Assembly (NCBI RefSeq): GCF_030864005.1
Contig: NZ_CP132976.1
Span: 1-64,000 of the forward strand
DNA: 64,000 nt
Reading direction: 5' to 3'
From: Achromobacter seleniivolatilans
Lineage (GTDB): Bacteria > Pseudomonadota > Gammaproteobacteria > Burkholderiales > Burkholderiaceae_B
Shown here: positions 42,421-56,000 of the stretch, piece after piece
Layout of the letters: every line of letters starts with the position of its first letter
Numbering within the stretch: position 1 is the stretch's first letter
Notes under the pieces: model-generated
Told to the model about the DNA's origin: nothing
The model's input: the letters and a program-made list of their open reading frames with translations, nothing else
The model's database searches: none
Program-made: the position numbers and the translations under genes

Positions 42421-42985
42421 CCCTCCGGATAGATCGCTACGCGCTTTGTTTCTTGAGCGCTATAACGATTTTCGCAGTCAGCTCAAGCGGCGGCTGGGTT
42501 CCGAAGATCTGGCGCATGACGCTATGCAGGAAGCCTATTTGAAAGTGAACGATATGCCTGCCAGCGCGTCGATCCAGCAGCCGGCGGCCTATCTGTTCCG
42601 CGTGGCTTTGAATATTGCCGAGGATCAGCGCCGCCGGGATTCCCGGCTGCTGACCGGCGTCGAAATCAGTGAACTGATCCATATTACGGACGAGGCCGCC
42701 GACCCCGCGCGTATCGCGCAGGGCCGCAGCCAGATTGATGCGTTCCGGCGCGCGTTGCGGCAATTGCCCGAGCGCACGCAGCAAATGTTGCTGGCGGCGC
42801 GCGTGCAAGAACTGCCGCACGCGGAAATCGCGCGGCGTTATGGCGTGTCGGAGCGCATCGTTTCCAAAGAACTCAAGCGCGCGTTGGAGCATTGCGGGCG
42901 GGAGCTGGAGGCGGCGGGTAACGCCGTAACCATCCCGCCGCCTGCGGGGCGGGCACCGCATCAGGACGAAGAACCATGGCGCTGA
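42410..42985 (+). CDS. vreI: FecI-like ECF sigma factor (VreI-like)
   Basis: A 191-residue extracytoplasmic-function sigma factor. Region 2 covers about residues 8-75 (LFLERYNDFRSQLKRRLGSEDLAHDAMQEAYLKV, AYLFRVALNIAEDQRRRD). Region 4 covers about 110-165 (AFRRALRQLPERTQQMLLAARVQELPHAEIARRYGVSERIVSKELKRALEHC). GTG 42410 is preferred, with GGGAG 7 bases upstream and 11 bp of overlap with the STN gene; ATG 42389 would add 7 residues. The stop overlaps the anti-sigma gene by 10 bp. The likely targets are the TpsA-TpsB-ExbBD-TonB genes downstream. Confidence 0.9.
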   Translation: MRDNPPDRSLRALFLERYNDFRSQLKRRLGSEDLAHDAMQEAYLKVNDMPASASIQQPAAYLFRVALNIAEDQRRRDSRLLTGVEISELIHITDEAADPARIAQGRSQIDAFRRALRQLPERTQQMLLAARVQELPHAEIARRYGVSERIVSKELKRALEHCGRELEAAGNAVTIPPPAGRAPHQDEEPWR

Positions 42986-43947
42986 CGATGATCATGCCCC
43001 GAAATAAAAAGAACCAGGACGCGATGGCCCGGGATGCACGCGCGTGGTTGCTATGCCTGACCTCGGGCAAGGCGACGGAAGCCGACGCCAACGCGTTTAA
43101 AGCCTGGTTGCGCGCCGATCCTGCGCACGAAGCGGCATTCGCCGACCTGAAGCGGGTCTGGCAGGGATTGGGTCCCGCAGTGCAGGAAGAATGCGCAGCG
43201 CGCGCCCATGATCGATCTCGCAAGCCTGTCATCACGGGACGGCGGGCGTTTTTGGGCGGCGCGCTGGCGGCCTCTGCCGCCTATCTGGCATTCCGGCCGC
43301 CACTGGGCTTATGGCCCAGCGTGGATGGCCTGAGCGCCGACTACCGTACGGCAACCGGCGAGCAACGGCGCGTGGCGTTGAGCGATGTGCTGGAAATGGA
43401 ACTGAATACGCAGACCCGCGTGAATGTCAGCGCCACATCTCAAGGTAGAACCGTCATTGAATTGGCGGAAGGCGAGGCCGAGATTCATAGCGGGGCGGCC
43501 ATAGCCGACGTGGTGGCCGGCAGCGGCCGGATCACGGCGCGCGATGCCCGGTTCAATGTGCGCTATATCGGGGGCGAGGCGCGCTTGTGTTGCTTGTCGG
43601 GCACGTTGCGGCTGGTGCATGCGCAGGGGGTATTTGATGTCGTCGCTAACCGCGAACTGCGCTATGACGATGCTCGCGTGCAGCCTCCCGTCAAGGTAGA
43701 TCCCGACTTGGTGAGCGCTTGGCGCCAGGGTTGGCTGGTGTTTGAGCAGCAACCGCTGGCGCAAGTGGTGGATGAACTGAATCGTTACCGCAAAGGCCGT
43801 CTGGTGTTGATGAATGCGCAGCTGGGCAAGCGGATCGTGCAGGCCCGGTTCTCGCTGGCGCAAGTGGCTGATGCTGAACGTCTGATTCGTGACGCCTACG
43901 GGGCGCGGGTGACGCATTTGCCCGCAGGCGTAGTGCTGCTGTCTTGA
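42976..43947 (+). CDS. vreR: FecR-like anti-sigma factor/signal transducer (VreR-like)
   Basis: A 323-residue inner-membrane protein. The cytoplasmic N-terminal domain (about 10-90: DAMARDARAWLLCLTSGKATEADANAFKAWLRADPAHEAAFADLKRVW) is the sigma-binding part. One membrane helix follows (GRRAFLGGALAASAAYLAF). The periplasmic FecR domain covers about 115-210 (YRTATGEQRRVALSDVLEMELNTQTRVNV, ELAEGEAEI, ITARDARFNVRYIGGEARLCCLSGTLRL). The C-terminal segment WRQGWLVFEQQPLAQVVDELNRYRKGRLVL resembles the STN-interacting end of FecR. It would receive the signal from the STN protein and release the sigma factor. A 120-bp gap with no strong sigma-70 promoter separates it from the giant exoprotein gene. 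Confidence 0.93.
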   Translation: MALTMIMPRNKKNQDAMARDARAWLLCLTSGKATEADANAFKAWLRADPAHEAAFADLKRVWQGLGPAVQEECAARAHDRSRKPVITGRRAFLGGALAASAAYLAFRPPLGLWPSVDGLSADYRTATGEQRRVALSDVLEMELNTQTRVNVSATSQGRTVIELAEGEAEIHSGAAIADVVAGSGRITARDARFNVRYIGGEARLCCLSGTLRLVHAQGVFDVVANRELRYDDARVQPPVKVDPDLVSAWRQGWLVFEQQPLAQVVDELNRYRKGRLVLMNAQLGKRIVQARFSLAQVADAERLIRDAYGARVTHLPAGVVLLS

Positions 43948-44067
43948 TCGCCGTTTCCGCCAATTGTTTGATGAATTATTTGTGACAGGGTTCTGGTCGG
44001 CATTTTTCCATCCGTCTGTCTTGTTCTAGGTGACGAACACGCGCGATTGGAACAAGGGATGGCGATC

Positions 44068-47000
44068 ATGCAGGCACAGATGTCGGGAATGGGTGGCAAG
44101 AAATTCAAGGCGCGCACGCCGGGGCGTGGACGTCCGCAGTGGCGTCCGACACCACTGTCCCAGGCGGTGACGGCACTGTTGATCGCGGGTAGCGCCAGCG
44201 GGGCGGCCCACGCGCAGTCTCGCGCTTTCAGTCCTGGCTGGTTTTCCGACAAGAATGCCGTGCAATCGACCGCCCAGCGCACGGGGCGAATGCCCGATGG
44301 CAGTCTGGCCGGTATTGGCAACAGCGCGCGGCAGCAACAGCAGTCGCGCCAGCAATTGCAGCGTTCGCTGGACAACCTGAATCGCACGGCGGCTGCGGTG
44401 GCGGCGCAACAGGCCGCCCAGTCCGCGGCGCGCGCCGCAGCGGCGGCTGCCAGTGGCAGCGACGTGCCGGACGGGCTGGTAGAGGGCGGCCTGTGGGCGG
44501 CCCAAGGCGCGCAAGCCAAATGGGAGGGCGCCAAGGCGGCCAAACCCGGCACCGAAGGCGGCCGCCAGACCGTCACCATCGAACAGACGCAATCGCGCGC
44601 CATCCTGAATTGGGACACCTTTAACGTCGGCCGCAACACGACCGTGCAGTTCAAGCAGGGCGCGGACGATGCCGTGCTGAACCGAGTGGTGGGCGCTTCC
44701 GCCAAGCCCAGCCAGATCCAAGGTGCGATCAAGGCCGATGGCACCGTGCTGGTGGTGAACCAGAACGGCGTCATTTTCACGGGCACGAGCCAGGTCAACG
44801 TGCGTAATCTGGTCGCGGCTGCGGGCACCATCAGTGACGCGCAATTTCGCGAAAAAGGCTTGTACGTTGATAACGGCGCGCAACCGACCTTCCAGGCGGC
44901 GATGGGCGGAGTGGAAGTCCAGGCCGGCGCGTTGATCCAGACAGCGGCATCCACGACTTCCACCACGGGCGGCGGTTATGTGTTGCTGTTGGGCAAGGAA
45001 GCCACGAATGCTGGCTCGATCAACACGCCGGGCGGCCAAGCTTTGCTTGCAGCTGGCGATAGCTTTGTGATCAAGCGCGGCCAAGGCACATCAGGCAATT
45101 TGTCGTCCACGACCAAGGGCAACGAGGTCACTCCTGCGGGCACGGCCGGCAAGGTAGTGAACACGGGTCTGATCCAGGCGGCCACGGGCGACGTGACGTT
45201 GGCCGGCGCGGACGTGGTGCAGAGCGGTGTATTGCTGTCGAGCACGTCGGTGGACACGCGTGGCACGGTGCATTTGAATGCGACGGGCAAGGCCGGCAAG
45301 ATCACTATGTCGGAAGGCAGCACGACGGCCATCTTGCTGGATCGCAGCGGCGCTTTGGCTCTGGACAGCCAGCGCGATGGCTTGCGCGTGCCGTTGGGTG
45401 CGCAAACTGATTCGGCCCTGATGCCCGCAGGCGCTGACCGGCGTGAGCTGTCCCGGGTTGAAATCTACAGTACGGGCACCGTCGACTTTTCGGCGGGTTC
45501 CATCACGCTGGCCACTGGCGGGCAGATCGTGGTTCAGGCGGCGCAGCGCAGCTTGGTGCGTGAGGGTGCGGTTCTGGATGTGGCGGGCGCGGTGGGTGTG
45601 CCGGTCGCCATGGAAAACAACAACATCAAGATCAACGTACAGGGCAACGAGCAGCGCGATGCGCCGATCAATCGTGATGGCGGCAAGCTGAACAACAACG
45701 ATGTCTGGGTCGATCTGCGCGATCTGGTGCTGGTGCCAGCGGGCACGAATGGATATGCCTCCGACCGCTGGTACACCGCAGGCGGTTTGCTGGAAGTCAG
45801 CGGCTATCTGGGTACGCAAGGCCACGCCGTCAATGAATGGATGGCCCAGGGCGGCAATGTGGAATTCACTGGCGGCGATGTCGTGACGCGCGCCGGTTCG
45901 CAGATCAACGTATCGGGCGGCACGCTGGATGTGCAGGACGGCATGATCCGGCAGACGTGGCTGCGCGGCGCGGACGGCCGGCTATACGACGTGTCCAGAG
46001 CGCCTGGTGATCTGGCCTACACCGGTCTGTACAAGGGTTACGAGGCGCATAGCGAGCGCTGGGGCCAGACACGCTATTTCTACAATCCGCTGATTGCGCC
46101 GCAGGAACGTTTCGAGACCGGTTACACGGTGGGCCGAGATGCCGGCAGATTGGTCATCGGCACAAAAAGCGCCGTGCTGGAAGGCGAGTTGCTTGGCCAG
46201 ACTTACCAGGGCGAGCGCCAAAGCGCTGCCGCGCAGGCCGGCCTGGACGGCTATCAGCAATCGCAACGGGCGGCGGCACGCGGTGCGCAACTGGTGGTAG
46301 GCACCTATACGCCTTACTACGTCAAGAGCACGGGCGCGCTGCAATATGCGTTGGGACGGTCCGACGATACGATCCAGCAAGTGCTGCTGTCCGATCAAGT
46401 GGCCGCCATTGCTGCGGGTCTGGATCTGAGTACCGCGCTACCCGAGGACCGGGCAGGCATCCTGCATCTGGATACGGCCTTGCTGAATAGCTTCGGGCTG
46501 GGCACGATCAAGATAGCTGCCCAAGACATCAAGGTGCAGTCCGATCTGGCTGTAGCGCCCGCAGGCGACATCACGCTGTTCGCGGACAGGGTAACGGTGG
46601 ATGCCACGCTGACCGCGCGCGCAGGCAGCATCCGGTTGGGCAATGTGTTGAATCAGGCGGCAGCCTCGGGCGCAGGCGACGTCTATGCCGGCGTCAGCGC
46701 AGAGGGGGAAGGGCTGGCGCTGACGTCTCGTGCGCGTTTGAACGCAGCGGGCATGTGGACCAATCTTGCCGCGTCGCCGGAGCGGACCGCAGGCTTGCCT
46801 TACTTGAATGGAGGCTCGGTTTCCATACGCGGCAGCGGAGATGTCAGCCTGGATGCGGGCAGCGTGATTGACGTCAGTTCGGGCGCGGCGTTGGGGGCCA
46901 AGAACAAGTTGACGGGCGGCAAGGGCGGCAACACGACGATTGAAACCGTTGCGGCAAGCACAGGAGAGAGCGGCACACTGAGCCTTGGGGCCGAGCTGCG

Positions 47001-50000
47001 TGGTTATGGCGTGAACGGCGGCGGAACGCTGGCCGTCACGGCAAAGAAAATAATCCTGGGTGGCGAGCAAGCGGATGTGGCAGAGGGTGTGCTGGCCTTG
47101 GCGACGCCCTTCTTTCAACAGGGATATTCGCGCTATCAACTGACCGGCCTTCAAGGCTTGGCGGTGGCCGACAACGCCCGCATTGACGTCTTGATGCCGG
47201 TCTATCAGCCCGTACCTGGGGCCGCCGGTTTGCTGACTGGCACGGAACCGTCCGCGGCCTTGCAGGCCTGGCTGCCGTCTGTTTATCAGCACGACTCCGT
47301 GGCAGGAACGGTGACGCAGCGGCGCGGCGCCAGTCTGTCGCTGCAAAGCGGCCGCAACCTTGCCGCGATGGGCGTCGACACCGATGCAGAGTTGAAGGTG
47401 GGCAGCGGCGCACAGGTGAATGTGGACCCAGGCCAATCCATTCAGTTGCGCGGAGCGGGCCAGATCACGGTGTTGGGCGCGTTGACGGCGGCGGGCGGCA
47501 AGATCGATATCCGCCAAGTGCGTGTGGGCGAGCTCGATGTGGCCGAGTCCTTTGAGACCGCCGTTGGCGAGGTCCATAACCGGTCGATCTGGATTGGCGA
47601 GCAGGCCGTGCTGAACGTGGCCGGGCGTGCGGAAACAGGCGTGGACAAGGACGGCCGCCGTTATGGTCTGGCGGACACCGGTGGCGTCATCGTGATTGGC
47701 GGTGAAATCAATCATGACCGGGCAACCGCGACGTCTGCCGATGCGTATGTGATCGTCCGGCCGGGCGCTGTGCTGGATGCGTCTGGCGCTGGGGCGGTCG
47801 TGGATGTGAACGGTGTGGGTCCTGTCCAGCTGAATCGTGATGGCGGGAGAATCTCGCTAAGCTCGTACAACGGCTTGCACCTGGACGGCACGTTCATTGC
47901 GCGCGCAGGCGGCGCGAATGCGTCGGGCGGCACGTTGGACATCGCGCTGGAATCGCCCTTGTACCGAACCTGGGGCGACCACCTTGCCAGCGTGGACGTG
48001 CAGGTGCCGCGCGAGCTGGTGCTTGCATCGGGGGCAGGCGGCGCCGCCTTGGGCTCGGACCTGAAGCCGGGCGAGGCCGCAAGCGGCCTGCGTTACGGAC
48101 AGACCCGGCTGGATACCACGCGCCTCTTGGCGGGCGGCGGCTTTGATCATCTGGGGCTGCTGTCCAACGGCTTGATATCTTTCGACGGCGATGTCAACGT
48201 TGCCGTGCCGCAAAGTCTGCGGCTGTATGCCGGCGCCTATTCGCTGGCGCCAGATGCCGACGCGCAAACCAGCGCGCACCTGGCGGCATCGTATGTGCGC
48301 TTGTCAGGCATGGGTAAATACGCCGCCACCAACGGTGTGCTGCGGCCGCGCGTGTTGTTCGGTGATGCAGCCGAGGTGGGGGCAGGCGCGCTTACCGTGC
48401 AGGCTGGAAACCTGCTTGAAATCGGCAACAGCTTGTCTTTCGGTACGCAGGGCACGATCAACCGCAGTGTGGGCGGGCTGCTGTCCGTGGCCCGTTCGGG
48501 GTTTGACCGGGTGACGCTGAGTAGCGGGGGGGACCTGCGCTTTTTAGCCCAAAACGATAACGAGCCGCGCACCAGGGTTTGGACCCGAGGTGACCTGGAC
48601 CTGATCGCCGCGCAGATCTATCCGACGACTGGCGCCGAGGCGGAAGTGCTTGCGGGCTATATGCGCACGGCGGGCGGCACTCAGATCTTCGATCCGGATC
48701 GCACATTGCGAGTGGGCCGGCACCCGGGCGCAACGGACGCTTTGCCTCCGGTGCCGTATTCGGCATTCGGACAACTGCGTCTGGCCGCAGCCACAGTGGA
48801 ACAAGGCGGCGTATTGCGAGCCCCCTTGGGCGCGATTGTGCTGGGCGACATGGGGCTGTTGATGGGCACCAAACGCCTGACCTTGTTGCCGGGCAGCGTT
48901 ACATCCGTCAGCGGCGCCGGTCTGGTGATGCCGTATGGCGGTACCACTGACGGCGTGTCCTATAAATTCAAGGGAGCGGACGTCTCCTTGGTTGGCGTGG
49001 GCGGCGCACTTGGCCTGGACGGGGCTGCCTTCCTGCGGACGGGCATTACGCTGGGCTTCCGCGATGTAGATGCGCTTGCCGGCTCGGTACTGGATTTGGC
49101 GGGCGGTGGTGAACTGACCGGTGCGGGGTTTGTTGCTGGCCGTGGCGGCTCTGTCGATGCGCGTTACGCGCCGCTGGTTCGCATGAATCCCAAAGGCGGC
49201 TTTACCTTGCCTGGATTGGCTAGCAACCCGGTCTACGCCATTGTGCCGGGCGCGCAGCCGGCCTATGCGCCGGTGGGCGGCGAGGTAGGCGCGTCGGCAT
49301 CTGCCGTGGGCCAGCAGATCACGCTGGGCGCGGGCGTGCCCGGATTGCCAGCAGGCACCTACACCTTGATGCCCTCTACCTACGCTTTGCTGCCTGGCGC
49401 GTTCCGCGTCGAGATCAATGGCAGCGCGGCCGCCGGCGCGGCCGTGACGCCGATGCAGATGCGCAATCAATCGTGGGCGTCCAGCGGCACGCTGTCCCGC
49501 TCGGGCACCAACGTGGTGAATAGCCTGGCCAGTTCGGTCATTCTGACGCCGGCCAATGTGTTGCGCACCTTGTCGCAATACAACGAGATGAGCTACGCCA
49601 ACTTCGTGGCGGCCGACGCCGTGACGCGCGGCGTGCCGCGCGCCATGCTGCCCGCAGATGCGCGCACGTTGCGGCTGGCCATCCACCCAGGTTCCGAGGA
49701 TGCGCAAGCGCTGCGCTTTGAGGGCCTGGCGGATTTCAAGGCCGCAAAGGGCGGTTTCGGCGGGGCGGTGGCGCTAAACGGAGGAAGCTCGACGGTAGAG
49801 ATCCTGGCGGCAGGCCAGTCGCCCACGGCAGGTTTCGCAGGTATTTCGGTGCAGGCGGATGCGTTGACAGCGCTGGGGGCGAGCCGGCTCGTGATCGGCG
49901 CCTTGCCGGTTGTGACGTACGGGCAGGGCGGGCGCTTCTATACCTTCCAGGCCGCCGCGAATGAGGTAGTGATGCGGGCCGGGGCGCAACTGACCGGGCC

Positions 50001-53000
50001 AGAAGTGTTGATCTCCTCGCGAACGATCGAACTTGAGGCTGGCGCCGGGATTTCAACCTTGGGCCAAGGCGTGCCGTCAGTGGATTCGTCCAGCGGCTAT
50101 GCGTTCCAACCCGGCTCCAGCAGCCTGCTGGCCGTATCGAATGGCCGTCTGGATGTGTTGGCGCCGAGCGCGCAGGCATCCGGCGCGATTCGCATCGGAA
50201 CGTGCGCAGCGCAGCCCTGCCAAGGCGTGACGCGTCTGTACTCGGAAGGCACCATCGCCGCCGCCACCGATGGCGCGTTTGATCTGGGCGAGCAGGTGCG
50301 CTACGGCACTCGCAACCTGGCGCTGGCGGTTGGCGCCGTGAATGCGGGCACCGCCGATGCGCTGGCGCAAGCGGCCGCGCTCGGGATTCTGCCCAGCGGG
50401 CTGACGTTGAATCAAGACATCTTGGGCCGCTTGCTGCGCGGTGATACCAGCGTAGGCGCGCCCGCGCTGGAAGTGTTGACGCTGACCGCCCGCGACTCCA
50501 TGAACTTCTATGGCACGGTTGCGCTCGATACGCGTGATCCGGTCACCGGCAAATACAGCCTGGCCACGCTGGCACTGGGTACGCCCGCCATCTACGGCTA
50601 CGGCGAGGCGGGCGACGAGGCCAGCATTCGTACTCAAAACCTGATCTGGAACGGCGCGACGCAGGCGCCGGGCGCCGTGGTGGCGGACGGGCCAGGCACT
50701 GGCCGGGGCACGCTGCGCATCGACGCCGAACGGATCGAATTCGGTTATGCCCAAGGCGCGCAGCCCAGCGGCCTGGACGACAACGCCCGGTTGGCGCTTG
50801 GCTTTGCCAGCGTGAATCTGAACGCCAGCGACCGTATTACCTCGAACCATCGCGGCAGCCTGGCCGTATATCAATCGCAAGGCGCGTTCGACAGCGCTAC
50901 GGGCAGCTACGCCTACCGCGGCGGCAACCTGAATCTGAACACGCCTTTGCTGACCGGAGGGGCGGGCTCCGTCAATCGTATGACGGCGGGCGGCGACGTG
51001 CTTGTGGCTGCAATGCCGGGAGTGCAAACGCCAATAGTGCAGGACCTGGGGGCGGAGGTGAGCCTTGCAGGGGCGAACGTTCGAGTCGATGGCAAGATTG
51101 TGCTGCCCAGCGGCAAGCTCACGTTGCAAGGCCGCGATAGCGTGGTGCTGGCGAGCGCATCGCAGGTGGATGTATCGGGCCGGGTCATCGCATTTAACGA
51201 TGCGCTGCGCTTCAGCTGGGGCGGCGATGTGATCCTGGAGAGCATCCAGGGCAGCATCCGGCAAGAAGGCGGCGCGCTGATCAATCTGTCTGCGCAGGAA
51301 AACAATGCAGGCAGTCTGCGAGCGGATGCCCTGTCTGCCACGGCGGGTGTGGTGGATCTGCAAGGCCGCATCCAGGGCGTCAGCTCGGGGTATTACGATG
51401 CGGGCGGCACTACCGTGCCTTACCGCGCCGGCAGCATCGATATCCGTGCGCAGCGCCTGGGTGCGCCCGGCGCCCTGAGCACCGATTTCGATGCCCTGAA
51501 CCAGCGCTTGAATGACGGTGGCGTGACGGGTGCGCGCAGCTTCCAGATCAAACAAGGCAACCTGGCCATAGGCAGCACGCTGCGAGCCAACGACATCAAT
51601 GTGTCGATCGATAGCGGCAGCCTGACCGTTGCCGGCCTGGTGGATGCCAGCGGTGAGCGCGTGGGCCGTATTCGACTGGCCGCGCGTGACGGGCTGACGG
51701 TGGCGTCCAATGGCGTGCTGGATGCCCATGGCACCGTGTTGCGTGTGGACAGCTACGGCAAGATCATTGACGCATCCAACCGCGCCGTGGTGGAACTGAA
51801 TTCTGGCCGGGGCGTGTTGACCTTGGCCAATGGCGCGCGCATCGACCTGCGTCATGGCACCTCGGCCACGCTGGGCGCAGGCGCAGGGCAGCACGACGGC
51901 GCGTCGCGCGGCACTCTGGACTTGCTGGCGCCGCGTATCGACGCCGCAGGCAATGCGGGCATGAATGGCAGCGGTATTGCCGGCTCCGCCGCCAACTATG
52001 GCGATATTGCTGTCGAGGCTCGCGGGCCGGTGGTGATAGACGGCGCGAAATCCATCGCGCTCATTGCCACGCAGCGCTATGACGATGCGCGTACTGGCGA
52101 TCCAGCCGATCGCGCGAACGGCCGCCAATATCAGATCATTGATCAGGCGTATCTGAAAACCTTGCACGACGACAGCACGGCGTTCATCGGCAACGCTCTG
52201 GTCAATGGCACTTTGATGAACGGCAAGCTGGCAGGGCTGAACAATGCCACCTACCGCGATGTGTTCCATCTGCGGCCGGGAGTCGAAATTGTTAGCAAGA
52301 CGGGTGATGGCGATCTGGTCGTGCAAGGCGATCTGGACTTGTCGGGCTACCGGTACGCCAGCGTGAATCCGCATTCGCCCGTGACCTCGGCCTATGGTTC
52401 TGGCGAGGCAGGCGCGCTGACGATACGCGCCAAAGGCAATCTGGATGTGTATGGCAGCATCAACGATGGATTTGCGCCGCCTTCGGCTACGCCGGACGAT
52501 GAGCACGGCTGGATACTGACGCCCGGCGCTCAACCGTTTGGCGGCGACGTGGTGTTGCCGCGTGGCGGGGTGCAACTGGCCGACGGTACTGAGTTTCCTG
52601 GCGGCAAGACGCTGAACTATCCGTTGCCTTTGCAGGCGACAACGCTGGCGGCAGGCACCCGGCTTCCGGTCCAGGCCGCGCTGAATCAGGAGTTGCCGCT
52701 GGCTGCGGGCACGGTGCTTGCGGGCGACGTGCGCGACTCGTCCGGCCAACTGTTGTATGCCGCAGGCAGCATTCTTAAACAAGCGGTGGTCCTGCCGGCC
52801 GGCGCGCTTTTGGGCGCAGGCACCTTGCTGACCGCAGGTACGTCCTTGCAGGCGTTCACCTGGCCCGCCAACGTCGCCTTGCCCAACCTGCACACCACGC
52901 AGGGTTATGAGCCGAACGTGCTGCTGATGGCGGGCACCATCACACTCAAGCAGGGCGCGCTGATTCCATCGCAGACCAAGCTGGTATTCCCGCAAGGCAC

Positions 53001-56000
53001 GGACTATTACGAACTGCGCCCAGGCACGGCTGCGGATCAGCGGCGCAATTGGGCGGTGGCGCAGATGCTGCCTGCGGGTAGCCAGTCCTGGTCACTGCAA
53101 TTGGTGGCGGGCGCCGATATGGACGCGGCAGATTCCCGCCGCGTGTTGACGGGGGCGAACGCGGGCAAGCTGACGCTGGCGGACACGCACTACAACGCCA
53201 GTCTGGCGGCGGGCGGTGGCCTGGTATGGAGCCCTGACGCTGAAAGCTCTGGCTATGAACCCGGCACGCCGGTGCCGGACGATATTGTTTGGCTGTGCGA
53301 CGTAATGCCAGAGCTATGCATGGTGGACAGTAGCGGAGGTACTTCGGTGACAAGCCACGCGCAGAACTTCAGCGTATTGCGTACCGGCACCGGCGACCTG
53401 AATCTGGCGGCGGGCGGCGATATCAGCCTGATGTCGGCCTACGGCGTCTACACGGCGGGCACGCAATCCGCTGGCGTGGCGTCAGCCTATCAACTGCCGC
53501 GCGGCCGCTATACCAGCAACGTGCTGGGTGACGACCACACAACGACGTACGAACCCTTTGTGGCGGCTGGCACGGGTTATCAGGCGTGGTACCCGGAGGC
53601 CGGCGGCAACCTCAGCCTGTACACCGGAGGCGCTTTGCGCGGCGACGTGTGGGGCAAGACGACTGGCGGCAATTATGACTCGCGGGTGCTGGACCCCAGT
53701 GTCGGAATTGGCAATTGGCTGTGGCGCCAAGGGACAGGCAGCGCCAACGGCGGCGATACGCCGACGGCCTGGTGGATCAACTTTGGAACCTATACGCGCG
53801 CGCCGTCGGCATTCAAGGACAACACGCCTGTGATGACCGGCTTTACAGGTTTTGGCGCGCTTGGCGGTGGCAACATCAGCGTGCGTGTGGATGGCGATGC
53901 CGGCAATATCGAGTCGCGCGGTTCGATCAAAAACCCACGCAGTCAGGGTCTGATTGTGGCTGTGGGTAGCACCGGCCGCGTTGCGGCTGACGGCAGCATG
54001 ACGCTGACGGGCGGCGGTGATATCGACATCCGCGTCGGTGGCGGCGTGAATCCCACACAAAGCGCACGCGGGTTGGTGTCGTCGGTGAACGGACCCACGC
54101 CGTATTACGGCGAACCTGCCTTGGACTTGCAAGGGGCGTTGATCAACCTGCGCGGCCACGTTCAGTTGTCGGGCGGTGCGGTCGGCGGGCTGGATCTGCG
54201 GTACGGCAACGAATCCACTCAACAGGATGCGAAGGACAGCCGCGGCTACGATCCTTACGTCTCCACGCAGGCCAGCGCCACGGGCGGCATAGTGCTGATT
54301 CCCGGCGACGCGGTCATCCGTCTGGATACGCGCGGCGATCTCGTCGTGGGCGGCGCCAGCGACCCCGGCCGTGTGGCGTTGCCGAACAGCACACCGTACC
54401 GTATGCCTGACGGCACGGTGCGGACCGGCGGCGGCTATAGCTGGTTCTCGATGTGGACGGAGAACACGGCTATTGAGCTCAATAGCGCGGGCGGCAATCT
54501 GACGCCCAGCCGCCAGACATCTCATAGCGCGCAGGGACTGGCGGTGCAGACGGGGCGCAACACGTCGGCGTCTGATGCCCGCTATCTCTATCCCTCTATC
54601 CTGCGAGCAACCGCTTACGACGGCAGCGTGTACGCGGGTGTGTCCGCAGGTTATCTGAATACCGAGGCGTCGGGCCTGCCCTACTCGCTGACGCTGGCGC
54701 CGGGCGCGCGCGGCCAGTTGGAAATACTGGCAGGCGAGTCGATCTACGCGGGCGGATACGCCATCAACCGGTCGGGCGCGGACCCGGCCAGCGTGGCCAA
54801 TGTCCGGACGCCGGCTTTTGCGGGATACCTTTCGGAAGCCAACTCGAATACGGCTCTGAGCAATAAAGGCGCCAACGGCGTCGCTGGTGATCGTTATACC
54901 CACTTCCCGCTGTTCTACTTCAACGCACTGACGGCAAGCCCGGCCAGTTCCAATGCGGTCACGCGTCTGTATGCCCGCGACGGAGATATTGTCGGATTGC
55001 GCACGGGCGAAGCCCTGTTGATTACGCAGGGCCCTAACCTGGGGCAAACCTGGTACGAGGCGTCGGGTCCGGTCTGGATGATGGCGGGCCGCGATATCGT
55101 GGCTTCAGGCACCAACACGGGGACATTCACTGAAATTCCCACCACCTCCGGTTTCAACTTTGGCGGCAGCGGCGCGTCGGCGACGTCAACGGGCAATCTG
55201 TTCCTGCATCGCGACGCGCTGGATGTGTCGCGAGTGTCGGCGGGCCGCGACATTCTGTATAGCTCGTTCCAGGTTGCAGGCCCCGGGACTCTGGAGGTGT
55301 CCGCAGGCCGTAATGTGCTGATGGCGGATCGCGCATCCATCACCAGCCTGGGCGCAGTGATGCCTGGCGACCGCCGTCCGGGCGCGTCGATCGCCGTGCA
55401 AGCGGGGGTGGGCGCGAACGGGCCGGACTATGCGGGTTTCCTGAAGCGCTATCTGGAACCGGCGAACGCTGCCGATCCCAGCCGTCCGCTGGTGGATCAA
55501 GGGCTGGCGTTCAAGACCTATGACACCGAGCTGCTGCTGTGGCTGACGCAACGCTACGGCTTTACGGGCAACACGGACGACGCGCGTGCCTACTTTGCCG
55601 CCTTGCCTGCCGAGCAGCAACGTGTCTTCGCCCGGCAGGTGTATTTTGCCGAGCTGCGGTCAGGAGGCCGGGAATACAACGACAAGACCAGCCCGCGTAA
55701 CGGCAGCTATTTACGGGGCCGTCAGGCCATCGCCGTGCTGTTCCCGGAAACGGCGCCGGGCGCGTATCAGGGCGATATCACCTTGTATGGCCCGGCAGGT
55801 ATTCGCAGCAGCTTTGGCGGCGATATCCAGTTGATGACGCCGGGCGGCAAGCAGGTGTTCGGCGTTGAAGGCGTTGCGCCGCCCGCCACGGCCGGCATCA
55901 TCACGCAAGGCGAGGGCAATATCCAGCTCTATGCGCTGGGTAGCATTCTGCTGGGTCAGAGCCGGGTGATGACCACCTTTGGCGGCGGTATTACCGCCTG

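Noticed and set aside
43948..44067. ECF sigma promoter between the anti-sigma gene and the exoprotein gene
   Set aside because: A CGTCTGTCTT string is present near 44014 but I could not match a convincing -35 partner or recall a reliable consensus for this sigma factor, so it is not listed.
50077..52995. Minus-strand open frame of 972 codons inside the giant exoprotein gene
   Set aside because: It is antisense to a clear TpsA protein, rich in Arg, His and Gln with no domains, and is typical of shadow frames in high-GC DNA.
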